Below are positions 42,134 through 50,165 of a stretch of DNA of 64,000 nt, piece by piece. A program made the translations under genes and the position numbers. The stretch's first letter is position 1; each line of letters opens with the position of its first letter. This DNA is from Micromonospora eburnea. Its GTDB lineage: Bacteria; Actinomycetota; Actinomycetes; Mycobacteriales; Micromonosporaceae. The notes beneath the pieces are model-generated. The model searched no databases, was not told the origin of the DNA, and saw only the letters and a list, made by a program, of their open reading frames with translations. The stretch covers positions 2,976,001 through 3,040,000 of the forward strand of contig NZ_FMHY01000002.1 of the NCBI RefSeq assembly GCF_900090225.1, written 5' to 3'.

Positions 42134-42952
42134 GTGGCGACGAGGAGGGCTTGCCCCGCGGGCGCAAAGATCTCAGCGTGGCGGCCGCGTCTGGACGGCG
42201 TGGTGGAGGTGCTGCACGCCCACTTCACCGACCACGCCTATCCGATGCACGCGCACGGCGCCTGGGCGTTGCTTATCGTCGATGAGGGCGGGATCCGTTA
42301 TGACCTCGACCGGCACGAGCGCGGTGCGTTCGGCGACCTGGTCACCCTGCTTCCCCCGCACGTGCCGCACAACGGCGTGTCGACCAGCGCGCGCGGCTTC
42401 CGCAAGCGGGTCCTCTACCTCGCCCCCGACCAACTGCCGGACGCGCTGGTCGGTGCCTCGGTCGACAACTCGGCCTTCGTCGATCCGCCGCTGCGTCGGG
42501 CCATCTCGCGGCTGCACGGCACGATCTGGCAGCCCGGCGAGGATCTGGAGGCGGAGAGCCACCTGGCGGAGATCACCGAGCGGCTGGGGGCCCGGCTCGG
42601 CCGCCCGGCCCTGCCGGCCCGGCTGGACCGCACTCCTGCGCACCGGCTGCGCGACCTGCTGGAGGACAACGTCGCCGCCGGGGTGTCGCTGCGGGATGCG
42701 GCGCGCATCCTGCACTTCCACCCGGCCTACCTGGTGCGCTCGTTCAGTCGCGAGTTCGGCATGTCCCCCCACCAGTACCTGATCTCCCGGCGCGTCGACC
42801 TGGCCCGCCGGCTCATCCTCGCCGGCGAACCGCTCGGGTCGGTCGCCGCTGCCAGCGGCTTCTACGATCAGCCACACCTGATCCGCCACTTCAAGCGGAT
42901 CCTGGGCGTCAGCCCGAAGAGCTTCGCCCTCGACCGATCCGGGAGACACTAG
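42134..42952 (+). CDS. AraC family transcriptional regulator with N-terminal cupin domain
   Basis: The 272-residue protein has an AraC-type sensing cupin (about 15-150; HAHGAWALLIVDEGG, LLPPHVPHNG) followed by two helix-turn-helix motifs (about 175-268; VSLRDAARILHFHPAYLVRSF and GSVAAASGFYDQPHLIRHFKR), ending GVSPKSF. The frame is open far upstream, so the start was chosen from domain extent: GTG at 42134 gives a normal family length but has no clear ribosome site, so the message may be leaderless. It is divergent from the DUF2000 gene, its likely target. Its stop overlaps that of the opposite AraC gene by 4 bases. Confidence 0.85.
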   Translation: MATRRACPAGAKISAWRPRLDGVVEVLHAHFTDHAYPMHAHGAWALLIVDEGGIRYDLDRHERGAFGDLVTLLPPHVPHNGVSTSARGFRKRVLYLAPDQLPDALVGASVDNSAFVDPPLRRAISRLHGTIWQPGEDLEAESHLAEITERLGARLGRPALPARLDRTPAHRLRDLLEDNVAAGVSLRDAARILHFHPAYLVRSFSREFGMSPHQYLISRRVDLARRLILAGEPLGSVAAASGFYDQPHLIRHFKRILGVSPKSFALDRSGRH

Positions 42953-43680
42953 GCCGCGACGCGGAGCCGTTCGATGCCGGGCAGCACGGAGAGCAGCGGG
43001 GGATACCGCCAGTCGGGCGGCCGGATGGTCAGCTCGACCTGCACGTGCCGCCCAGGGATGATCCGCAGCTCGTCGGAGATCCCCAACAGCAGCGACGGCG
43101 TGGTGTGGCCGTCGGTGGTCGGCCCGACGGCGGCCGCGAGGAGATACCACCGGCCGGCCGGAACGGTGGCCAGCCGGAACGGCCCAGGCTGCTCGATCAG
43201 TCCGGAGGTGACCGGACGCCCCCGGGGAACGGGGCTGTCGAAGACGCCGACGAAGATCGGCGAGTCGGCCGGCGGGACCGCATGAATGCCGCCGGAGAGG
43301 CTGCCGGTGGGCCGCTCCTGGAGCGGCTGGCTGGCGGCGCTGTTCTCGGGAAGCGGTTCGCCCTGCGCGACCCGGCGGTAGGCGGTGGGGGAGAGCCCCA
43401 CGCACTCGGTGAACCGGCGGGTGAAGGTGCCCAGGCTGCCGTAGCCGACCTGGATGCTGATGTCGGCCACGCTCAGGGTGGTGGTCGAGAGCAGGTGTTT
43501 CGCCTCGTGGATGCGGACCGCGGAGAGGAAGCGCCCCGGCGTTACGCCGGTGACCCGACGAAAGGTCCGCAGAAAGTGGAACTTACTTATCATTGCGGAC
43601 CGGGCCAGGTCGTCGAGGCTCAACGGCTCCTCGTACCGGTCACGAATGGCGTCAATGGCTCGGCGGATGCCGTCTTTCAC
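42949..43680 (-). CDS. AraC family regulator with N-terminal HTH and unrecognised C-terminal domain
   Basis: In this 243-residue protein the DNA-binding part comes first (residues 5-105): LSLDDLARSAMISKFHFLRTF, VADISIQVGYGSLGTFTRRF and GLSPTAYRR are the two helix-turn-helix segments and the family C-signature. A linker follows, then a domain (about 140-243) rich in beta-like, Pro/Gly-containing sequence (GPFRLATVPAGRWYLLAAAV) that I do not recognise and that may sense a ligand. Start is GTG at 43680 behind a run of G. It converges on the other AraC gene with a 4-base overlap. Its targets are unknown; proximity suggests the PKS flank. Confidence 0.85.
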   Translation of the reverse strand: MKDGIRRAIDAIRDRYEEPLSLDDLARSAMISKFHFLRTFRRVTGVTPGRFLSAVRIHEAKHLLSTTTLSVADISIQVGYGSLGTFTRRFTECVGLSPTAYRRVAQGEPLPENSAASQPLQERPTGSLSGGIHAVPPADSPIFVGVFDSPVPRGRPVTSGLIEQPGPFRLATVPAGRWYLLAAAVGPTTDGHTTPSLLLGISDELRIIPGRHVQVELTIRPPDWRYPPLLSVLPGIERLRVAA

Positions 43681-44063
43681 GTCGCCCCCCGCAAGAAAGG
43701 TCTCCTAACGGCGAGTCTCCTGCCGTCCGCTGCCAGAACGCGCACAGATCACTGTCATGCGGCTGGACTCGACGACAGTTCCGTGAAGGCGTGCTTCGCC
43801 GCCTTCAAACGGAAGAATGGCCCCGTACCGCGCCGTAATGTCGCCGCAATCCTAGCACCCCGTGAGGTGTCAATCGCGGTGAGTGTTCAAAGTGGGCGGT
43901 CCGGTTGGCGGCATCCTCCCGCGCAGGCGGGAAATGGGTTGTTGGTGGCCTCCGGGCATTCTGCCGGGAATTGCGCATTGGCCGAGCTGTGACGGACCTG
44001 GGTGGTCTGTCTAGTTTGGACCATGCTGCTCGACCGAGGGCTCCCCGGTCGAGCAGCCGCCGG
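43681..44063. other. 383-bp intergenic region upstream of the second AraC gene
   Basis: No supported gene is present in either strand. The region is less GC-rich in places (43800-43980), consistent with a promoter for the AraC gene at 43680. Its right end contains the hairpin at 44025-44057. Confidence 0.5.
44025..44057 (-). terminator. Terminator hairpin after the DUF5988 gene
   Basis: A perfect 12-base-pair inverted repeat (44025-44036 with 44046-44057, 9-base loop) starts 6 bases beyond the stop of the DUF5988 gene. There is no T-tract. Confidence 0.75.
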
Positions 44064-44297
44064 TCACTCGGCCACGCGGGTGCGGGTGGTCCACCGGAAC
44101 ACCACCGGGCTCGGCGACGACGTCGAGCTGCCACCGTCCCGTTCGAAGTGCTCGTAACCGCCCCGGTGGTGAATCTTCACCTTCTCGCCATCTCGCGGCA
44201 GCCGCTGGGTCCGCACGGTCGCCGGCAGGTCGCTCGGTCCGCCGACGAGAACCGCCTCGATCATGTTTTCGACGACGTTTTCGGACGAACTGGTCAT
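44064..44297 (-). CDS. DUF5988 family small protein
   Basis: The 77-residue product contains AVLVGGPSDLP, EKVKIHHRGGYEHFE and a final VFRWTTRTRVAE, the pattern I associate with DUF5988, small actinobacterial proteins often found in or near natural-product clusters; their function is unknown. I chose the ATG at 44297, preceded by GGGGGCAG; an in-frame ATG at 44309 is possible but has no ribosome site. The open frame extends 56 codons upstream with non-homologous sequence. It is divergent from the type II thioesterase gene and ends at a clear hairpin. Confidence 0.75.
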   Translation of the reverse strand: MTSSSENVVENMIEAVLVGGPSDLPATVRTQRLPRDGEKVKIHHRGGYEHFERDGGSSTSSPSPVVFRWTTRTRVAE

Positions 44298-44541
44298 CGC
44301 TGCCCCCATGCTGCGGGAAATGTTTGCGAATCGACAGCCTTCATCATCGTCGGCGGTTGTGGGATTGGGCACCCGTAATGCACCCCTATCCTGGGGTGGG
44401 GCTGGGGGAATGGCGGTTATGGTCGCTGATCGGCCGGTCGGCCCAGGGGCGGCCAGCCAATACAATCCACCGAGGCGGTATCGCCCGCCGCCCAGCCGGG
44501 TTCCCGGACCGGGCGGGCCGGCCCCCTTTTCAGGACGGTGA

Positions 44542-45306
44542 ATGCAGGTGACGACGGCTTTTTCCCAGGACGTCTGGACGCGCCGCTACCACGAGGCTGG
44601 CCCGGACGCGATGCGACTGATCTGTTTCCCGCACGCGGGCGGGTCGGCCAGCTTCTACTTTCCGGTGTCCCGCGCGCTCGCGCCGCGCGTCGAGGTGCTG
44701 GCCGTGCAGTACCCCGGGCGCCAGGAGCGGCGCCGGGAACCGGCGGTGAACTCCATCCACGAGCTGGCCGACCAGATCGCCGCGGCGCTCCCGTACGAGG
44801 ACTGGCGACCCACCGCCTTCTTCGGACACAGCATGGGCGCGACCCTGGCCTTCGAGGTGGCCGATCGGCTCGAACGTGACCGAGGGCTGTCGCCGGTGCA
44901 CGTCTTCGCCTCCGGACGCCGGGCGCCGAGCCGGGTCCGGGTCGAGAACCTGCACCAGCAGGGCGACGACGCGATCGTGGCCGAGCTGCGGCGGCACAGC
45001 GCCACCGACGACCGGCTGCTGGACGACCAGGAGCTGCTGCGCATGATCCTCCCCGCGCTGCGATCCGACTACCACGCCATCGAGACCTACCGGGCGCGCC
45101 CGGGCGCCCGGCTCCGCTGCCCGCTGACGGTGCTGGTCGGTACGGCCGATCCGCTGGTCACACCCGACGAGGCGGAGGCGTGGCGAACCCACACCACCGG
45201 CCCCACCGACGTGCGGTACTTCCCGGGCGGGCACTTCTATCTGACCGAGCGGATGCAGGAGGTCCTCGCGGTGATGACCGAGGTACTCACCGCGGTCCCG
45301 CGCTGA
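44542..45306 (+). CDS. Type II thioesterase (stand-alone, PKS-associated)
   Basis: This 254-residue alpha/beta hydrolase belongs to the editing thioesterase family that removes aberrant acyl groups from carrier proteins. It shows the family opening RLICFPHAGGSASFY, the nucleophile elbow GHSMGA (Ser about residue 95), the acid region VLVGTADPLVTPDE and the catalytic His in FPGGHFYL. Length is typical. The ATG at 44542 has only a weak GGACGG upstream; GTG two codons later is an alternative. With the adjacent PKS, a proofreading role for its ACPs is the natural inference. It is the only thioesterase in the window and is not expected to cyclise the product. Confidence 0.93.
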   Translation: MQVTTAFSQDVWTRRYHEAGPDAMRLICFPHAGGSASFYFPVSRALAPRVEVLAVQYPGRQERRREPAVNSIHELADQIAAALPYEDWRPTAFFGHSMGATLAFEVADRLERDRGLSPVHVFASGRRAPSRVRVENLHQQGDDAIVAELRRHSATDDRLLDDQELLRMILPALRSDYHAIETYRARPGARLRCPLTVLVGTADPLVTPDEAEAWRTHTTGPTDVRYFPGGHFYLTERMQEVLAVMTEVLTAVPR

Positions 45307-45382
45307 CCGCCAGCACATCGCCGCCCGGCGTCGTCACGACGCGGGGCGGCGGCGCGTACCCCGGACCCGCTGGCGCCGCCAC

Positions 45383-45411
45383 GGCCCGCCGGCCGGGGTG
45401 ACCGGCGGGCC
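45383..45411. terminator. Hairpin between thioesterase and carboxylase genes
   Basis: GGCCCGCCGG (45383-45392) pairs perfectly with CCGGCGGGCC (45402-45411) around a 9-base loop. It lies 76 bases after the thioesterase stop and can end transcription rightward. Confidence 0.6.
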
Positions 45412-45451
45412 ACCCCGACGGTCACCGTCCATCCGCCGGACCTCGCCGTGC

Positions 45452-45486
45452 CCCCGAGGGGCCGCCGCCGAGCAGCCCTCTCGGGG
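45452..45486 (-). terminator. Possible terminator after the carboxylase gene
   Basis: CCCCGAGGG and CCCTC-TCGGGG form a long stem with a two-base bulge, 10 bases beyond the carboxyltransferase stop on the minus strand. Confidence 0.45.
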
Positions 45487-45496
45487 TGGGACGACG

Positions 45497-46930
45497 TCAG
45501 AGCGGGATGTTGCCGTGCCGGCCCCGCCGATGCCGCGCGGCGGTGAGCGCCTCGGCCAGTCGCCGCCGGGTGTCCGCCGGGTCGATCACCTCGTCGATCA
45601 CCCCGAGCGCGAGCGCCCGCCCCACCCCGCCGGACTCGCGGCGGTGCTCCTCCAGCAGCCGGGCACGCAGCTCGTCGACCTGCTCCGGCGGCGCCGCCGC
45701 CAGCTCCCGCCGGTGCAGCACACCCACCGCGGCCTCCGCGCCCATGACCGCCACCTCCGCTTCCGGCCAGGCGAAGACCGCGGTCGCGCCCAGCGAGCGG
45801 GAGTTCATCGCGATGTACGCCCCGCCGTACGACTTGCGGGTGATCAGCGTGACCCGGGGCACCTCGGCCTCGGCGAAGGCGTGCAGCAGCTTGGCGCCCC
45901 GCCGCACCACCCCCTCCCACTCCTGCCCGACGCCGGGCAGATAGCCGGGCACGTCGACCAGGACCACCAGGGGTACGCCGAGCGCGTCGCACATCCGGAC
46001 GAAGCGGGCCGCCTTCTCGGCGCTCTGCGAGTCGAGGCATCCCCCCTTGCGCAGCGGGTTGTTGGCCAGCACGCCGACGGTCCGCCCGGCGAGCCGACCC
46101 AGCCCGATCACCATGTTCCGCGCCCAGCCCGGTTGCAGTTCCTCGAACGGCGGCGCGTCGCCGTCCTCGTCGAGGAGGTGCCGCACCAGCGGGCGTACGT
46201 CGTAGGCCCGCCGGCTGGAGGCCGGCAGCAGCGCCCGGAGATCCCGCCGGTCGGCCACCAGGCCCAGGTCGACGTGACCGGGCCGGGCGAGCAGTTCGGT
46301 GATCCGCCGGGCCCGGGCGAACGCCTCCGCCTCCGATGTGGTCGTCGCGTGCGCCACTCCGGAGCGCTGGGCGTGCACCGCCGGGCCACCGAGAGACTCC
46401 ATGTCGACCTGTTCACCGGTGACGCTCTGCACCACGTTCGGGCCGGTGACGAAGACCCGCGCCGCGTCCGACATGATCACGAGGTCGGTGAGCGCCGGAC
46501 CGTACGCGGCCGCGCCGGCCGCCGGCCCGAGGACCACCGAGATCTGCGGGATCCGCCCGGACGCCTTGGTCATCATGGCGAACATCCGTCCGACGCCGTC
46601 CATCGACTCGACGCCGTCGGCCAGCTTCGCGCCGCCGGAGTGCCAGAGGCCGACGACCGGCCAGTGTTTCCACAGCGCGAGCCGGATCGCGTCGATGATG
46701 TGCTGCGCGCCGGCGGCGCCGAGCGCTCCGCCCATCCGGCTCGCGTCCGTGCAGTAGGCGACGACCGGGAAGCCGTTGATCCGGCCGCGGGCGGCGCTCA
46801 CGCCGCTGTCGTCGGCGGGGTGCAGCGGCACCACGGTGCCCGGGTCCAACAGGCGTCCGAGACGGGTGCCGGGCCGCCGGTCGGCGTGGACCGCCTCGTC
46901 GGTGCGGGGTGCGGTGATGGTGACCGTCAT
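45497..46930 (-). CDS. Acyl-CoA carboxylase carboxyltransferase (beta) subunit
   Basis: The 477-residue protein is a biotin-dependent acyl-CoA carboxylase beta subunit, which moves CO2 from carboxybiotin to an acyl-CoA, making malonyl- or methylmalonyl-CoA. Both crotonase-type halves are visible: the acyl-CoA side with GLWHSGGAKLADG and GPAAGAAAYGP, and the carboxybiotin side with DVPGYLPG and RKSYGGAYIAM. The residue after GGAY is Ile; in PccB-type enzymes I recall Asp here, which narrows choice to propionyl-CoA, so broader specificity is possible (inference). Length is somewhat below the usual 510-530. GGGGAGG precedes the ATG by 7 bases. No biotin carboxylase subunit is in the window, so a shared alpha subunit is needed. 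Extender supply for the PKS is likely. Confidence 0.9.
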   Translation of the reverse strand: MTVTITAPRTDEAVHADRRPGTRLGRLLDPGTVVPLHPADDSGVSAARGRINGFPVVAYCTDASRMGGALGAAGAQHIIDAIRLALWKHWPVVGLWHSGGAKLADGVESMDGVGRMFAMMTKASGRIPQISVVLGPAAGAAAYGPALTDLVIMSDAARVFVTGPNVVQSVTGEQVDMESLGGPAVHAQRSGVAHATTTSEAEAFARARRITELLARPGHVDLGLVADRRDLRALLPASSRRAYDVRPLVRHLLDEDGDAPPFEELQPGWARNMVIGLGRLAGRTVGVLANNPLRKGGCLDSQSAEKAARFVRMCDALGVPLVVLVDVPGYLPGVGQEWEGVVRRGAKLLHAFAEAEVPRVTLITRKSYGGAYIAMNSRSLGATAVFAWPEAEVAVMGAEAAVGVLHRRELAAAPPEQVDELRARLLEEHRRESGGVGRALALGVIDEVIDPADTRRRLAEALTAARHRRGRHGNIPL

Positions 46931-47233
46931 GCTGGATCCTCCCCAGCGCGGGCTGGACTGGGCCTGCGGCTCACGCTAACGACGCCGTCCGCCGTCGCTG
47001 AACCCCTAGCCCGACACGAATCGGACGCGGTCGGGGGTGGATCGGGGTGTGGGGGTAGGGGTTGCCGAATCCGGGTGTACGCGCTTCGCTGTCCCCGGCG
47101 CCCGTACGCGTCGGCGGACCTCCGCCCGCCGGGTGACACCGCGAGCGGGTCGGCCGACTGGGGCCGACCCGGGGCGTTGCGCGCGCCGCGAAGGCCGACA
47201 CGGCAGGCCGGCCGTACCGGGTGGAGGACCGAC
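46931..47233. other. 303-bp divergent region between carboxylase and korA
   Basis: It should hold promoters for both genes. G-rich runs occur at 47030-47060, but I see no convincing promoter, operator or small gene. Confidence 0.4.
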
Positions 47234-49099
47234 ATGACCTTGGCGCCGAGCAGTCGCAAGCAGATCCGTCAGTTGGACCGGGTGGTGATCCGGTTTGCCG
47301 GTGACTCGGGTGATGGTATGCAGCTCACTGGTGATCGGTTCACGTCGGAGACGGCCCAGTTGGGTAATGATATTTCGACGTTGCCGAATTTCCCGGCGGA
47401 GATTCGGGCGCCTGCTGGGACGTTGCCGGGGGTGTCGAGTTTCCAGGTTCATTTCGCTGATTACGACATTTTGACGCCGGGGGACGCGCCGAATGTGTTG
47501 GTGGCGATGAATCCGGCGGCGTTGAAGGCGAATCTGGCGGATCTGCCGCGTGGTGCGGACATCATTGTGAACACGGATGAGTTCACGAAGCGGAATCTGA
47601 CGAAGGTGGGTTACACGTCCTCGCCGTTGGAGGACGGTTCTCTGGACGGGTATGTGCTGCATCCGGTGGCGTTGACGTCGATGACGGTTGGTGCGCTGGC
47701 TGAGCATGCGGTGTCGAAGAAGGACGCGGAGCGGGCGAAGAACATGTTCGCGCTCGGTTTGTTGTCGTGGATGTATTCACGGCCGTACGCGTCGACGCTG
47801 CGGTTTTTGGAGCGGAAGTTCGCGGCGCGGCCGGAGTTGGTCGCGGCGAACGTGGCGGCGTTCCGGGCGGGTTGGAATTTCGGGGAGACCACGGAAGACT
47901 TCTCGGTGCGGTACGAGGTGGCGCCGGCGCGGATGTTGCCGGGCACCTACCGCAACATCACCGGTAACCAGGCGTTGTCGCTGGGTTTGGTGGCGGCGGG
48001 GGTACGGTCGGGGTTGCCGGTGTTTCTGGGCGCGTATCCGATCACGCCGGCCTCGGACATTCTGCACGAGTTGAGTAAGCACAAGCGGTTCGGTGTGGTC
48101 ACGATGCAGGCCGAGGACGAGATCGCCGCGGTCGGTGCCGCTCTGGGCGCCTCCTACGGTGGCTCGTTGGGGGTGACGACGACCAGCGGCCCGGGTGTGG
48201 CGCTCAAGAGTGAGACGATCTCCCTGGCCGTGGCGTTGGAGTTGCCGCTGGTGATCGTGGATGTGCAACGGGCGGGTCCGTCCACGGGGATGCCGACCAA
48301 GACCGAGCAGGCCGACCTGAACATGGCCCTGTACGGCCGTCACGGTGAGGCGCCGGTCGCGGTCATCGCTCCCCGCTCGCCGGCGGACTGCTTCTACGCC
48401 GCCCTGGAGGCGGCGCGGATCGCGTTGACGTACCGCACCCCGGTGATCCTGTTGTCGGACAACTACGTCGCCAACGGCTCCGAGCCGTGGCTGCTGCCCG
48501 ACGTCGACTCGCTGCCCGACCTGCGGGTGCAGTTCGCCACCACCCCCAACGGGGAGGACGGGACCACGTTCCTGCCGTACCTGCGTGACCCGCACACCCT
48601 GGCCCGGCCGTGGGCGGTGCCGGGCACCGCCGGCCTGGAACACCGCATCGGTGGCCTGGAGAAGGCCGACAAGACCGGTGACATCTCCTACGACCCGGCC
48701 AACCACGACTTCATGGTCCGCACCCGCGCCGCCCGCATCGACACCATCCCGGTGCCGGACGTGGAGGTCGAGGACCCCGACGGCGACGCCCGCGTCCTCG
48801 TCCTCGGGTGGGGCTCCACCTACGGGCCGATCGGTGCGGCCTGCCGTGGCCTGCGCCAGCGTGGCCTACCCGTCGCGCAGGCCCACCTGCGACACCTCGC
48901 CCCGCTACCGGGCAACCTCGCCGACGTGCTGGCCGCCTACGACCGGGTCGTCATCCCCGAGATGAACCTCGGCCAACTCGCCCACGTGATCCGGGCGAAG
49001 TACCTGGTCGACGCGATCGGCTACAACCAGGTCCGCGGCCTGCCGTTCACCGCCGCCGAGCTGGAGACGATGCTGGAAGAGGTCTGCAAGAATGTCTGA
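47234..49099 (+). CDS. korA: 2-oxoacid:ferredoxin oxidoreductase, alpha subunit with fused gamma domain
   Basis: The 621-residue subunit acts with korB in CoA- and ferredoxin-dependent oxidative decarboxylation of 2-oxoacids, probably 2-oxoglutarate. The N-terminal gamma domain (about 15-200) has FAGDSGDGMQLTG and NFPAEIRAP; the alpha domain (about 225-610) has GAYPITPASDIL, TTSGPG and QRAGPSTGMPT. The start is the ATG at 47234, after GTGGAGG; the frame is open 600 codons upstream by chance. It overlaps korB by 8 bases, so the two are coupled. The gene's third codon positions shift from mostly G/T at the 5' end to mostly C towards korB. It is probably core metabolism rather than a cluster gene. 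Confidence 0.95.
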   Translation: MTLAPSSRKQIRQLDRVVIRFAGDSGDGMQLTGDRFTSETAQLGNDISTLPNFPAEIRAPAGTLPGVSSFQVHFADYDILTPGDAPNVLVAMNPAALKANLADLPRGADIIVNTDEFTKRNLTKVGYTSSPLEDGSLDGYVLHPVALTSMTVGALAEHAVSKKDAERAKNMFALGLLSWMYSRPYASTLRFLERKFAARPELVAANVAAFRAGWNFGETTEDFSVRYEVAPARMLPGTYRNITGNQALSLGLVAAGVRSGLPVFLGAYPITPASDILHELSKHKRFGVVTMQAEDEIAAVGAALGASYGGSLGVTTTSGPGVALKSETISLAVALELPLVIVDVQRAGPSTGMPTKTEQADLNMALYGRHGEAPVAVIAPRSPADCFYAALEAARIALTYRTPVILLSDNYVANGSEPWLLPDVDSLPDLRVQFATTPNGEDGTTFLPYLRDPHTLARPWAVPGTAGLEHRIGGLEKADKTGDISYDPANHDFMVRTRAARIDTIPVPDVEVEDPDGDARVLVLGWGSTYGPIGAACRGLRQRGLPVAQAHLRHLAPLPGNLADVLAAYDRVVIPEMNLGQLAHVIRAKYLVDAIGYNQVRGLPFTAAELETMLEEVCKNV

Positions 49100-50126
49100 A
49101 CCCGTCGCCCTGAAACTCACCGCGAAGGACTTCAAGTCCGACCAGGAAGTCCGCTGGTGCCCCGGCTGCGGCGACTACGCCATCCTCGCCGCCGTCCAGG
49201 GCTTCATGCCCGAACTGAACATCCCCCGCGAGAACATCGTGTTCATCTCCGGGATCGGCTGTTCCTCCCGATTCCCGTACTACATGAACACCTACGGGAT
49301 GCACTCCATCCACGGCCGCGCCCCCGCGATCGCCACCGGCCTGACCGTCACCCGCCCCGACCTGTCCGTATGGGTCGTCACCGGCGACGGCGACGCCCTG
49401 TCCATCGGCGGTAACCACCTCATCCACGCCCTACGCCGTAACGTCAACCTGAAGATCCTGCTGTTCAACAACCGCATCTACGGCCTGACCAAGGGCCAGT
49501 ACTCACCCACCTCCGAAACCGGGAAGATCACCAAATCAACCCCGGTCGGATCAGCCGACGCCCCGTTCAACCCGCTGTCGCTCGCACTCGGTGCCGAAGC
49601 CACCTTCGTCGCCCGCACCATCGACTCCGACCGCAAACACCTGCAATCAGTGCTCCGCGCCGCCGCGCAACACCAGGGCTCCGCGTTCGTCGAGATCTAC
49701 CAGAACTGCAACATCTTCAACGACGGCGCTTTCGACCCCCTCAAAGAGCCCGCCACCCGCGACGACCATTTGATCCGCCTCGAACACGGCCAGCCGATCA
49801 CGTTCGGCCAAAACGGCGAGCACTGCGTCGTCCACCCACCCGGCGGGTTCGGCCTCGAAGTCCGCGACACCGCCACCACCCCGGCCGACCAGATCGTCGT
49901 CCACGACACCCACGTCACCGACCCCGCCTACGCCTTCGCCCTGTCCCGCCTGCCCGGCCCCGACCTACGAAACACCCCCATCGGAGTGTTCCGCAGCATC
50001 ACCCGCCCCACCTACGACAACCTCGTCCAGGAACAGGTCACCACCGCCAAAGCCAAAACCGACGAAACCCCAGAACAACAACTCGCCGGCCTCCTCGCCA
50101 GCGGCGACACCTGGACCATCAGCTGA
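49092..50126 (+). CDS. korB: 2-oxoacid:ferredoxin oxidoreductase, beta subunit (TPP-binding)
   Basis: The 344-residue beta subunit binds thiamine diphosphate and an iron-sulfur cluster. It shows WCPGCGDYAIL, the cluster and substrate region SGIGCSSRFPYYMNTYG, and the TPP pattern GDGDALSIGGNH followed by NN about 26 residues on (LLFNNRIYGLTKGQYSPTS). Length fits actinobacterial KorB. Its ATG lies inside the korA stop region (8-base overlap), implying translational coupling. The gene uses many A/C-ending codons near its 3' end, unlike korA's 5' end. Confidence 0.95.
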   Translation: MSEPVALKLTAKDFKSDQEVRWCPGCGDYAILAAVQGFMPELNIPRENIVFISGIGCSSRFPYYMNTYGMHSIHGRAPAIATGLTVTRPDLSVWVVTGDGDALSIGGNHLIHALRRNVNLKILLFNNRIYGLTKGQYSPTSETGKITKSTPVGSADAPFNPLSLALGAEATFVARTIDSDRKHLQSVLRAAAQHQGSAFVEIYQNCNIFNDGAFDPLKEPATRDDHLIRLEHGQPITFGQNGEHCVVHPPGGFGLEVRDTATTPADQIVVHDTHVTDPAYAFALSRLPGPDLRNTPIGVFRSITRPTYDNLVQEQVTTAKAKTDETPEQQLAGLLASGDTWTIS

Positions 50127-50165
50127 CCCACCTGCCGCGCCGCGGCCGGTGCGATGCGGTGTGGC

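Noticed and set aside
44437..44466. A promoter with TACAAT (44461-44466) for the thioesterase
   Set aside because: The -10-like hexamer has no convincing -35 partner, so it was not listed.
44542..45306. The thioesterase as the product-releasing enzyme
   Set aside because: It is stand-alone with type II features; the releasing domain is expected at the end of the last PKS, outside the window.
45398..49099. A 1233-codon open frame that includes korA
   Set aside because: The first 612 codons are an opposite-strand shadow of the carboxylase gene; homology and a ribosome site begin only at 47234.
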